Shown here: piece after piece, positions 23,375 through 34,030 of the stretch | How positions within the stretch are numbered: the stretch's first letter is position 1 | Layout of the letters: every line of letters begins with the position of its first letter | Assembly: GCA_029959085.1 (NCBI GenBank) | Contig: JARWIR010000002.1 | Span: forward strand, 31,634,233 to 31,698,232 | Direction: 5' to 3' | Length of the DNA stretch: 64,000 bases | Source of the DNA: Nemophila menziesii | Lineage: Eukaryota > Streptophyta > Magnoliopsida > Boraginales > Hydrophyllaceae | The notes under the pieces: generated by a model | Seen by the model: the letters and a program-made list of their open reading frames with translations, nothing else | The model's database searches: none | What the model was told of the DNA's origin: nothing | Program-made: the position numbers and the translations under genes

Positions 23375-24206
23375 CTGCCAACACAAAATCATTCTAGACG
23401 ATCAAAGAGCGTGCTCAGTTGAAGGGCAAAGAAGATTGCTGCCAGCTATGAAGGAAGTATTGAAGAAAGAGGTTATCAAGTTGCTAGACGCGGAAATCAT
23501 CTATCCCATAGCTAGTAGCAAATGGGTGAGTCCAGTTCAATGCGTACCAAAGAAGGGTGGTATCACTACCATCTTGAACAAGAAGAATGAAGCCATTCCC
23601 TCAAGAACCGTTGTTGGTTGGAGAGTGTGTATGGATTATCGAAAGTTGAACTATGCCACCAGAAAAGATCACTTCCCTCTTCCGTTTATTGATCAGATGT
23701 TGGACAAGCTAGCTGGGAGAGAATATTATTGCTTTTCGGATGGATATTCAGGATACAATCAGATTTATGTAGATCCAAAAGACCAACACAAGACAACCTT
23801 TACATGTCCTTTTGGTACCTTTTCCTTACGAAGGATGCTATTTGGATTATGTAATGCACCTGCTACTTTTCAAAGATGTAAGATGGCAATCTTTTGGGAC
23901 ATGATTGACGATTTCCTTGAGGTATTTATGGATGACTTTTCTGTGTTTGGTGATAACTTTAAGGAGTGTTTACGAAACTTGGAGAAGGTATTGATTAGAT
24001 GCAAGGAGACTGATTTGGTTTTAAACTGGGAGAAGTGACACTTTATGGTTCGAGAAGGTATAGTGTTGGGTCACAAGGTTTCAAGTGCGGGTTTGGAAGT
24101 TGATCGTGCAAAGATTGAGGTAATCAAGACTCTTCACCCTCCTATTTCTGTGAAAGGGGTAAGAAGCTTTTTGGGTCATGCTGGTTTTTACCGACGTTTT
24201 ATCAAG

Positions 24207-24211
24207 GACTT
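24207..24211 (+). other. Target-site duplication GACTT (left) of B
   Basis: GACTT precedes TGATGTCTCC here and recurs at 37056-37060 directly after the CA end of the right LTR. Five bases is the usual size for Ty3/gypsy integrase. Confidence 0.95.
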
Positions 24212-25776
24212 TGATGTCTCCCTACTTGTTCTTATTTTAGACCCTTGGGAGACATCATTTTTTAAGTTTATTTGAATATTTTGATAGACTTTAGGACCAA
24301 AATTGCAATATTCCGAATTTCCTCTTTATTTTCTAGTGTTTTTGATTTATTAATCTTTTGCGCGTGATCTTGTGTATTTTAGTGGAAAGTTTGTAGGTTT
24401 TGAATATTAGTTAGGAGAGGAATATGAGAAGAAAGTCAAAGATCGTGATATGGAGTCAAAGCTTGAAGATAAATCCCGAAAAGAATTATATTTTGAAGCT
24501 GCAAATCTGGAAAACAGGCCAAAGATTGCTGATTTCGAGGCACTTACGAGTTGATTTAGCCGCTGGCCTTTAAAGAGATTATGCTCCTTATCAAGTTACG
24601 GAAATTTAGCAAGTGATTTGAGGTCAATTGGAGTTATAACGAATCGGTTAGAGATGTTTTAGTGGAGGTGGTGCAGCAGTTACGGGATTTTGGGCTTAGA
24701 AAATGGACTTGGGCTTTTAACTTTTAACTTAAACCTTAGACAAAGCCTAATCCGTTTTTTAGAGTATAAAAGAGGCTTTTGACTTCTAATTTTCATACAA
24801 CTTATATTCTACAAGAAAAAGCATCAAAGAGAAGTCAACAAAGGAAGCAGAAGAAAGCTGAAGAGCTGGAGAGGGTCTATATCTCCATTCACAGCCGAAT
24901 CTAATTCCGGAAATTAGGTTTTTCTTATTTTCATTTCTGTAATACATTATGAGTTCAATTAGTTTTAATTTAGTTTTAATTTCCATTAGCATGAGCTAAT
25001 TTATCTTAGTGCTTGAGAACGCATAATGGGTGAATCCCTATTCTATTGATTTTCATATGTTTGAATTTGGGTTTTAATTAATCAAATCAAATTGGGTCTT
25101 TTACATTTTTCTGTAATTTGTGATTATTTACTGTTCTTAGAGTCGCGAACTAATAACAGGTTTTAGTATCTAGGATATTCCACATAGTGGCGTGTGGATC
25201 ATCTTGACGGGGGGTTTAGTTGCAGAATCAATTATAGAATATAAAATAGAAACTATTTGACTTTGACGAGCGTAGTTAATTTTATGGCCAATGAGGTAAT
25301 TTTAGCTTAATCATTCGAAGGTGGATCATAATCACCCTGACGGGGTTTGTGACACCCTAGAATAGCTTCGTAGTCTACCCTGACAGGGGTACGAAGATTC
25401 CCGAATCCCGACCAATGTCAATTGACCAATTTGCCCCTTAAACAACATATGTTATGAAATAGAGTTAGGAGAATCCCTTGCGTCTCTCAAGTACTGCCGC
25501 TCATATTTGCGTCTAGCTTTTATTTACTTGCGTCTAGTTATTTATCTGCATTTTCACATTAGTCTTTCATACTTAGAATTAGTAAAACCAACCAAACAAC
25601 TATCAATCATTTATTTGCTTTCATAAGTGCAATCATTCATTAATTGATAAGCATTGTAGTTACCGTCCCTGCGAACGATCATGTTTATCACTATCATTAC
25701 TTGAGACAACCGTACACTTGCGGTTGTGGTTCTCCTTACTTATTACATTATTTTTAGAACACACAAAGGACCAGCA
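24212..25776 (+). mobile_element. 5' LTR of element B
   Basis: TGATGTCTCC to GGACCAGCA, 1,565 bp. A TATA box, TATAAAAG, lies at 24765-24772, so transcription probably starts about 30 bp downstream and R/U5 covers about the last 980 bp. Four TGACGGGG-type motifs lie at about 25204, 25262, 25334 and 25377. The U5 box CGTACACTTGCGGT is near 25711. The minus-strand frame at 24786-24992 is duplicated in the other LTR and has no domain. Confidence 0.95.
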
Positions 25777-25782
25777 AGTTTT

Positions 25783-25800
25783 TGGCGCCGCTGCCGGGGA
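25783..25800 (+). other. Primer-binding site of B (tRNA-Asp type)
   Basis: TGGCGCCGCTGCCGGGGA lies six bases inside the LTR end and is identical to the site in A. This is where the primer tRNA would anneal to start minus-strand DNA. Confidence 0.93.
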
Positions 25801-25914
25801 CGGTAGAGTGTGACCACGGTGTTTATCCTTTAGTGATTAGTTGCATTTATTTTTATTTTTATCAGTTTTACACTTTTTGTTTGTTCATCTTTTTCAGGTT
25901 TTTAGGTTTGGTGT

Positions 25915-27329
25915 ATGCGAAGGAGACTCTTTAAGGATCTTGAGCCATCACCTCCGATACTTAATAATCCAGAATCATTAATCAGACTTGCTAACAAGAG
26001 AAGGAAAGAACAAGAAGCTAGAGAAGTAGAAGAATTAGCGAACAGAATGGAAAATATTAATCTTCATAACCAAGAGAACCCAGGATTTCAGCTAACCGGA
26101 AATGGTCAGCCACTAGTGCCTCCAGGAATTCCTAATCTTCTGGTCCCTCCTGTCATCCCTAATCCTCCAGTTCAAGTTCAAATAGCCGACCCATGGTTTC
26201 TCACCGGTCCAGCACAAGAACCATTCCTTGCCCCTCCTCTTGGGATTGGCCCAGCTAATATCAATGTTCGGAGATTCCGTCCAGATTCGGGTATGCTAGC
26301 TCAATTTCAGAATTTCGGTAACTTTCGTGGCAAGCCCGGAGAAGATTCACTTCGCGCAGTACAAAAATTTATGCAAATCTGCGATTCATACATTACGCAA
26401 GGGGTAACGAGGGAGCAAATGTATTTTGCTACATTCAGATTTTTCTTAATAGATGGAGCGAGTGATTGGCATGATTCGCAAGAACCAGGGAAGATTACGA
26501 ATTGGGAACAGTTACAGGTTGCGTTTTTTGACAGATATTATCCGTCTAACATGAGGTTAGATGCTCAACTTGAGTTAACACATTTCCGACAAGAGTATGA
26601 TGAAGCGTTGGGTAGAAGTTGGTCGAGATTTCAGAAATGTTTACGAAGAGTTCCTAATCATGACCTTTCTAACAACAACAATTGAAAATTTTCTATAACG
26701 GTCTTGAGGGGAGTTCACACAAAGATTTAGATTTGTTATGTGGTGGTGCGTTTCTACGAATTCAACCTGCGTATGCGAGAATTATTTTAGATAGAACAGT
26801 CGATAATGAAGTGGGATTGAACACCGTAAGAACACCAGTTAAAGGAGGAGTTAATAATGTCAACATTGAAGAGAAGTTCAACTCCTTAGAGAACAAGATA
26901 CAAACCACATTAGAACAACAGTTGAAACAGCTGACATTAGCCGTGAAAGAGGGTTTTTCGAATAAAAGAGCTGAGGCAAAGGTTGCGCAAGAAGTGTATG
27001 GATGTGAGTATTGTGGTGTGAATGATCACGATTGGGAGAATTGTCAGAACAATCAAGAGTCCGTGATGTTTGTCTCCAATAGAGGAAACTTTAATTCGAG
27101 TGGAAATGGATATCAGCCTAACGGAAACCATCCTGGGTTTCAATATTCAAATCCTAATGGGGCAGCCAATCCTACATACACATATCAGCCGCGTCCCCAA
27201 GGTAACAACTTCAATCCAAGACCACATACTAATTATCAAGGGGTACAGAATCAAGTAAACTATGTTAGGAGACAAGCTCCTCAAGAAAGTTATAACGAAA
27301 CCATGAACCAAAAAGCCCTACCCGCTTAA
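25915..27329 (+). pseudogene. gag of element B (one frameshift, late stops)
   Basis: The start ATG at 25915 gives MRRRLFKDLEPSPPILNNPE, 115 bp after the primer-binding site. Capsid blocks INVRRFRPDSGMLAQFQNFG, VQKFMQICDSYITQGVTREQ and QVAFFDRYYPSNMRLDAQLE follow. The frame breaks near 26683 (a single-base shift in a CAACAACAA stretch) and continues at 26682-27329 with KIFYNGLEGSSHKDLDLLCG. An intact zinc knuckle CEYCGVNDHDWENC, at about residues 108-121 of this second frame, and an N/P/G-rich tail follow. TAA at 27327 stands where A has CAA; TAG at 27399 follows in the same frame. Lesions are few. Confidence 0.92.
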
Positions 27330-28589
27330 CCACAAGAAGGTGCAATTAACCTTCAGAAAACCGTTGAAAACTTAATTGCTCTCCAGACGCAAGCTATTTA
27401 GAATCAACAAGCGTCTGACGCACAAATTAAACTATTAGAGAATCAGCTTGCTCAAATCTCGAAACAACTTAATCAGCGTCCACAAGGGAAACTCCCTAGT
27501 GACACAGAAAATCTGAGACAACATGAAGATTGCAAAGCTGTTACTCTCAGAAGTGGTAAGAACCTCCCTCCACCTCCTTTTCCAGTTATGAAAGAGAAAG
27601 AAGTTCCAATAAAAGAAAAGGACGTGGTTGAGAAAGAGAAAGATGTTGAGGTTGAAGAAATAGAGAGGCCGATTGAGGTTCCGAAGAAGAAAGATGATGT
27701 TGTAATCAATGGCCTTCCTCCACCATTTCCATCTCGAGTTCAGAAGAAGGGTGATATGGCCGATTATCAAAGATTCTTGAACAAGGTGAGTGGCCTCAAT
27801 ATTAATATTCCATTTTTACAAGCTATTAGGGATGTTCCCAAATATGCAAAGTTCTTAAAAAGGACCCTCACCAACAAAAGGCCGTATTGTGATAATGAGA
27901 TGGTTGGTCTTCCTGAAGAATGTAGTGCTATTTGTCAAAGTAAATTACCTCCAAATTTACTTGATCCGGGGAGCTTCACAATTCCGATATCAATTGGAGA
28001 AGAATGGAAGAGTAAAGCACTATGTAATTTGGGTGCAAGCATCAATCTTATGCCCAAATCGATCTTTGATAAACTGAAAATTGGAGAAGCAAGACCTACT
28101 TCTATGGTCTTGCAAATGGCGGATCGATCTCTTGCACATCCGGAAGGTCGAATTGAAGATGTCCTCGTTAAGGCAGGTACGTTAGTATTTCCCGTTGATT
28201 TTTTTATTCTTGAATACGACGCGGATAGGAATGTCCCCATTATTTTGGGAAGACCATTCCTAGCCATGGGGCGTACCTTGATTGATGTAGAAAACGGTGA
28301 ATTGACGATGAGAATCCAAGACGAGGAGGTCAAATTTAATGTGTTCCGAACTATGAAGTTTCCAGATTCTCAAGAAGATTGCTTTCGAATGGATGTAGTT
28401 GAGCATGCCACACAAGAGGTATATAATGAATTTACTTATGATGATATCTTGCAGGCAGCTTTAACTATTGATGCGCCTGAGTTCATGGAAGAGCTTGCCG
28501 AAACAGTGGCAGCTCTTAATTCTGAGAATCCTAAGTATAGGCGTCCTGCCTATGAACCTGTGAGAGAACCGGGGAAGATTTGTTCCTAA
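27330..28589 (+). pseudogene. gag-protease linker and aspartic protease of B
   Basis: In the same frame as gag after two point stops: a Q-rich coiled coil (LENQLAQISKQLNQRPQG), VTLRSGKNLPPPPFPVM, a long K/E/V-rich linker, then SRVQKKGDMADYQRFLNKVS and the retropepsin. The active site reads LCNLGASINLMPKS: asparagine stands in place of the aspartate of DLGAS. ILEYDADRNVPIILGRPFLA is intact. A shift near 28580 ends the frame at 28589, just before the reverse transcriptase. A methionine-initiated open part begins at 27588. Confidence 0.92.
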
Positions 28590-28592
28590 AAA

Positions 28593-31545
28593 GAAACCGT
28601 CAATCGAATCTCCTCCGCAGTTGGAAGAAAAGCCATTACCAGCACACTTGAGGTATGCGTATTTAGGTACTAATGAAACTCTACCTGTTATTGTTTCAGC
28701 AAATTTAACAGGTCCTCAAGAAGATAAACCGTTGCGTGTGTTAATAAGAGACAACAAAGAGGCGATAGGATGGACAATTGCTGACATCAAAGGCATTAGT
28801 CCCTCCTATTGTCAACACAAAATCATACTTGAAGATGATAACGCACGCTCAGTTGAAGGTCAAAGGAGATTAATGCCTGCTATGAAAGAGGTAGTGAAGA
28901 AGGAAGTTATCAAGCTGTTAGACGCAGGGATTATCTATCTTATCTCGAGTAGTGAATGGGTGAGTCCTGTTCAATGTGTGCTAAAGAAAGGAGGAATTTC
29001 AACTGTTCTAAATGCTCAGAATGAAGCCATACCTTCAAGAACGGTTGTTGGATGGAGAGTTTGTATGGATTACCAAAAATTGAACAAGACCAACAGGAAA
29101 GATCACTTCCCCTTGCCCTTCATTGATCAGATGTTAGATAAATTGGCTGGTAGAGAATACTATTGTTTCTTAGATGGCTATTCTGGATATAATCAGATCT
29201 ATGTGGCTCCAGAAGATCAACATAAAACAACATTTACATGTCCCTTTGGTACTTTTGCATATCGCAGAAGGCCATTTGGGTTGTGTAATGCACCTGCTAC
29301 CTTTCAGAGATGTATGATGGCTATCTTCTAGGATATGACTGATAATTTTCTTCAAGTCTTTATGGATGATTTCTCCGTGTTTGGTGATGATTTTGATAAA
29401 TGTTTACATAACTTGGAGAAAGTGTTAATCAGATGCAAGGAAATAGATTTGGTCTTAAACTGGGAGAAGTGTCATTTCATGGTTCGCGAAGGTATAGTTC
29501 TGGGTCACAAGGTTTCGAGTGCTGGGTTAGAGGTCGATAGAGCGAAGATAGAGGTAATTAAAACTCTTCCCCCTACTATTTCTGTTAAAGGGGTAAGAAG
29601 TTTTCTTGGCCATGCTGGCTTTTATAGGCGTTTCATTAAAGATTTTTCTAAGATTGCTAAACCGCTATGCAACTTACTCGAGAAGGACTCCAAATTCCTT
29701 TTTGATGAAGCTTGCTTAGCGGCTTTCCAAGCAATCAAAGAAAAGCTTATTTCTGCTCCTATAGTATTACCTCCAGATTGGAGTTTGCCTTTTGAAGTTA
29801 TGTGTGATGCTAGTGATTTGTGTATGGAAGCTGTATTGGGACAAAGAAAAGATAAGATATTTCATTCGATTTATTATGCTAGTAAAACTTTCAATGGTGC
29901 TCAAATTAATTATACAGTTACAGAGAAAGAATTGCTAGCAGTTGTGTATTCATTCGATAAGTTTTGCTCTTATCTTCTTGGAGCGAAAGTTGTTGTTTAT
30001 ACAGATCATTCAGCTATCAGATATCTTATGGATAAGAAAGATGCTAAACTGAGGTTAACCAGATGGGTTTTATTGCTTCAAGAATTCGATTTAGAGATTA
30101 AGGATAGAAAGGGTTGTGAGAATCAGGTTGCAGATCATCTCTCTCGTCTCGAAGGTTCAGAAACAAATGGTGGAACTGAAGTAGTTAGAGAAGAATTTCC
30201 TGACGAGAGTTTATTTGCTGTTCGTGATTATGAAGCTCCTTGGTATGCAGATATTGCGAATTTAATTGTAATTGGTTCTTTTCCTGAAGGATCCACTTAT
30301 CAAGACAGAAAGAGGTTAGCTCATCGTGCTAGACAATTCTTTTGGGAGGATCCTTTCCTCTACAAAGTATGTGCTGACCAAATGGTAAGACGATGTGTAG
30401 CCAAGGAAGAAACAAATGCGATTATAGCTGGGTGTCATGATTCATTCTACGGAGGACACTTCAAGGGGGATATAACTGCTGCTAAGGTATTCCAATCCGG
30501 GTTTTATTGGCCTACATTAGTAAAAGATTGTCATAATTATGTGAAGAAATGTGCGAGATGCCAGGTTACCAGAAATATATCCAAGAGGGATGAAATGCCA
30601 CGTAATAATGTGTTAGAAGTTGAAATATTTGATGTCTGGGGTATAGATTTTATGGGTCCATTCGTTCCTTCAAATGGTAACCTCTACATCTTATTAGCTG
30701 TTGATTACGTATCTAAATGGGTAGAAGCTGTGGCTCTACCAACCAATGATTCACGAGTGGTGATTAAGTTCTTGAAATCACATATCTTCACTAGACATGG
30801 TACACCTAGAGTGATTATTAGCGATGGAGGATCTCATTTCGTTAATAAGTATTTGAAGTCTGTTCTAGAGAAGTATGGAGTGAGACACCGTATATCTACT
30901 GCATTTCATCCACAATCCAATGGTCAAGCGGAAGTTTCGAATCGAGAAGTAAAGTTAATCATGGAGAAGACTGTTGGTCCTACCAGAAGAGATTGGTCAA
31001 TGAAGTTAGATGACGCGTTGTGGGCCTATCGTATTGCGTTCAAAACTCTAGTTGGTGTGTCTCCGTATCGTATGGTGTATGGTAAGGCTTGTCACTTACC
31101 TCTTGAGCTTGAAATGGGTGCCTACTGGGCAATTGCGCAGTTGAACTTAGATCCTACCTTAGCCGGAGAGAATCGTATGATGAAGCTTACCAAACTTGAC
31201 GAATTCCGATTGAATGCTTATGAAAATGCTAAACTCTACAAAGAAAACACTAAGAAATGGCATGACAATCAGATTCATGTAAAGAACTTTGAAGTGGGTC
31301 AAAAAGTATTGAAGTATAACTCAAAGTTCAGCAATTATCCGGGTAAGTTAAGTTCTAAGTGGTCGGGTCCATACATTGTGACCAAAGTTACACCTCATGG
31401 GGCGATAGAAATAGAACATCCACTCGAGAACCGCACCTTCATGGTGAACGGTCATCGTTTAAAGATATACCATGGAGGTGAAGATACCAACCGCTTGGAA
31501 GATCCACATCCCGGGGAGGTCATGTATCTCCTCGAAGCTCCTTAG
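28593..31545 (+). pseudogene. pol of B: reverse transcriptase, RNase H, integrase with one in-frame stop
   Basis: One frame is open over almost 3 kb, interrupted only by TAG at 29329-29331 (tryptophan in A). Reverse transcriptase: [57 protein letters not shown] (FMDD at 29359-29370). RNase [47 protein letters not shown], so all four acidic residues are present. Integrase: zinc finger [10 protein letters not shown]...KKCARCQ, catalytic [18 protein letters not shown] and [15 protein letters not shown] (D, D, E present), then a C-terminal domain ending YLLEAP. It would copy the RNA and insert the DNA; the amber codon blocks it unless read through. Confidence 0.95.
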
Positions 31546-31552
31546 AAGCATG

Positions 31553-31610
31553 AGGTAACCCGTCGAGCTTAACGACGTTTAACAAAAGCCAATTCATTAT
31601 ATATTAGTTT
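31553..31610 (+). promoter_or_regulatory. Conserved post-pol block with small hairpin (B)
   Basis: GGTAACCCGTCGAGCTTAAC, then GACGTTTAACAAAAGCCAAT, follows the pol stop by about 10 bases and recurs almost unchanged in A at 38971-39015 (worn in G near 17353). CGTCG and CGACG can pair across the loop AGCTTAA. Conservation outside coding sequence suggests a cis-acting RNA role; the function is unknown. Confidence 0.6.
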
Positions 31611-31780
31611 GAGTTTTTAATTTTCGTAGTGTAAATTATTTTGATTTCCATAAATTTAGTGTTTATTAGTAAGAAATGATGAAGGGTAGTAGTTTTTGAT
31701 GATTTCAGGGGTAAAAAGGTCATGAGTTTGGGGTCGAAAGGGCGAAAATAGAAGAAAAAGGGTTGGTTTTCCAGGGGAAA

Positions 31781-32307
31781 ACCGGGAACCCGGTTTCGAC
31801 GCTGTTACCAACCCTCCACACGCAAGAAGCCGCGTCTTGGTTCGCGAAGTCGACAAGAACCGGGGCCCTGGTTTTGCACAAACTGGGTACCCGGTTTTGA
31901 GAGTTGAAAATTTCGAATTCTCTGACCCAGCGTTTTGGAACCCGCCAAATGCTCCGTCTGAAGTCGCGTTTACACCTGCGCCGTCGACACGAACCGGGAA
32001 CCCGGATTTCGCAAAACTGGGAACCCGGTTTCCGAGATGTGATTTTCTGATTTTTCTGACCTAGCGTTTTGGGGTCAGCCATCTGCTGCGTCTCATGCCT
32101 GCGTTTCCACTCGCGCAGTCGACACGAACCGGGGCCCTGGTTTTGCACAAACCGGGTACCCGGTTTCATGAGGTGAATTTTCTGACCCAGCGTTTTGGGG
32201 TCCAGCCAATTATTGCATCTGAGGTATAAAAAAAATTTAAGTAATTTTCGCGCCGACACAGCGACGCGAAACCGGAAACCCGGTTTTCACAAACCGGGAA
32301 CCCGGTT
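31781..32307 (+). repeat. Tandem units with paired CCGG palindromes (B)
   Basis: A lone ACCGGGAACCCGGT stands at 31781. Then pairs of AACCGGGxxCCxGGTT motifs lie at 31857/31881, 31992/32016, 32127/32150 and 32269/32292. Members of a pair are 22-24 bp apart, and pairs are 135, 135 and 142 bp apart. The pairs sit in tandem units that also share TTCTGACCCAGCGTTTTGG and GTCGACACGAACC. Open frames on both strands here (for example 31720-32259 minus) are by-products of the repeats. Another pair is at 34832/34854. Confidence 0.9.
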
Positions 32308-32706
32308 TCTTCTGTGATGAGGCGGTTTTTGCCTTTTTGACCTAGTTTTCTTAGCCTTCTGCAAGTTTTTACCAAAAACGCTCACATAACCTTTCCACCT
32401 CCGAAAATCATCATCAAAACCTATAAAAACCATCAAATCCTACCCTCTTTGATCACAAAAATACAAAATCAACTCACCTCCTCTCCCAAATATCATCAAA
32501 TCCTTAGTTTTTCACCAAGATTGTTCTTCACCCAATTCCTAAATTAAACCTAATTCTTGCTTCTCCCACATCAATTAACCCTTACCCATCTCATATTCCA
32601 CCTTAATCTTAAATTCCCAAGCCTCAAAACATCAAAGTTCTAAGCTTTTCTCTAGCTTCTCACTATTTGAAGTTTTGAGTTTGGGGTGGAAAGAGACGAC
32701 TAATTG

Positions 32707-34030
32707 AACTGGTGATTTTCGAAGAACTGCTCCTAGAAGAAGCAAAACCATTGGTGGTACTCAAGAACAAGATATTGAGATTCCTGATTCGCGTCCAAAA
32801 CACAAGACTGACGAGGTTAAGGTTGCTCCCAAGAGAAAAGAAATCACAGGTCAGACTAATCCAAAGAAGAGAAGATTAATTGATGAACCAGAAAGTGAGG
32901 AAGAACATGAAGATGAGATTGAGAAAAAAATTGAGGATGAGAGCGAACAAGAAGTTCCGGAAGTACCAGTTCAACAGAAACCCCCGCGAAGAAAGATGTG
33001 TGCTCACAAGCCAAAGAGGGTTTACACTTCTTGGAATGATCAGGTTCGTGATAGAATTAAATTTTTGAAGTTTGGTGAGGAGATGGACTTTCCTAAGGGT
33101 ATTATGAGTAGTGCTTATAAAGATTATGATGTTGCTTGTGACAAGTTTGGTTGGAAAGAATTGAGAGAAAGGAAGCTTGAATTTATGCCTACCTTGGTGC
33201 GAGAATTTTATGAAGGTTTAGCCATTTCCCGTGAGGCAATTGAAATTCGCAAAAAGGTAGTTCCTTTTTCTATTGAACTTATTTGAAAAGCATTGAAAAA
33301 ACCCAACTTTACTGGATTATGTCCATTCCAAGAATCCCTTAATGATCCTTCTTTCGATTATGAATCCCTTTGGGGAACTGTACTTATTAATGGGGCTAGC
33401 CCAATTCCGGATGGAGAAAGGTATCCTGGACAATTTTACAGCAGTAATTTAACGCCTCATGCTAAGGTTTGTTCTCGTTTCATAATCCCTACATTCTTTG
33501 GAATTAAACACACATCCGAGTTGAAGAAGGAACATATAATTTTTATCAAGTGTGTTATTGAGGAGAAACCGATGAATGTTGCTCGAATTATTTACAACAC
33601 CATCATGGAATTTGCGAAAGCTCCAATGAAACAACAAAATCTAAAGTTTCCTTGTACTATCACTACTTTGTGCCTAGACGCAAAAATCCCGCGTAGGAAC
33701 GCAGAGGTTGACGGTGTTACAGTTGGAGTGAGCATGGCATTAAGTACGATTCAGAATATCCATGATGAAGCAACACGAGCTGTGAAAACTCCTAGAGCTC
33801 CTCCATCAAAGAAGAAGGCAAAGAATGATCCTGAGTTGGAATCCAAAATCAGGGTGTTGGAGGAGAATCAAGAGAAGATGATTGCTACTTTAGGAAACGT
33901 TACAAAAGAGCTGGACCTTATTCGAAATTTAGTACTTGGCGTGAACACACTTCAAAACGCAATTTATGATGTTCTTACGCGAGATAAGGGACGAGAACGC
34001 AACACCGGTAACCAGCCACGCGCTAGTTAA
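32707..34030 (+). pseudogene. Post-pol ORF of B, plant-transposon / 'env-like' protein, one internal TGA
   Basis: The frame is open from 32707, after a TGA; the first ATG is at 32996 (MCAHKPKRVYTSWNDQVRDR). It has a single in-frame TGA at 33284-33286 and then runs to 34030. The order is: a basic, acidic-patched N-terminus (about 32707-32995, no ATG, so a spliced start is possible), a core with FMPTLVREFYEGLAISREAI and SRFIIPTFFGIKHTSELKKE, a basic patch PPSKKKAKND, and a coiled coil ESKIRVLEENQEKMIATLGN. It resembles the 'putative plant transposon protein' family found in Athila-type elements. I see no signal peptide or transmembrane helix, so an envelope role is not supported. Confidence 0.75.

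Larger units (their letters stand above)
22901..24211 (+). pseudogene. Reverse transcriptase of A, 5' part, split by insertion of B
   Basis: After a linker with stops, the longest frame is 23238-24038: LRYAYLGTKNTLHVIVSATL, then LPAMKEVLKKEVIKLLDAEI, KWVSPVQCVPKKGG, a YCFSDGYSGYNQIYVD block with the first catalytic D, FGTFSLRRMLFGLCNAPATF, and [10 protein letters not shown] (Athila has F-M-D-D). A TGA at 24036 replaces a cysteine codon. The frame continues from 24045 ([20 protein letters not shown]) until it is cut at 24211, inside the block [14 protein letters not shown] 176-bp tandem duplication (23023-23374) shifts the frame upstream. Confidence 0.9.

Noticed and set aside
24786..24992. 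68-codon minus-strand frame, identical at 36069-36275
   Set aside because: It is duplicated only because both LTRs of B carry it; antisense to the R region, no domain.
31720..32259. Long minus-strand frame (179 codons) across the B palindrome array
   Set aside because: It arises from the 135-bp repeat units and their symmetry; no start context, no domain, and similar frames exist on the plus strand.
32707..34030. True envelope gene making B a plant retrovirus
   Set aside because: No signal peptide, no transmembrane segment and no cysteine pattern of a fusion protein; it fits the plant-transposon protein family better.
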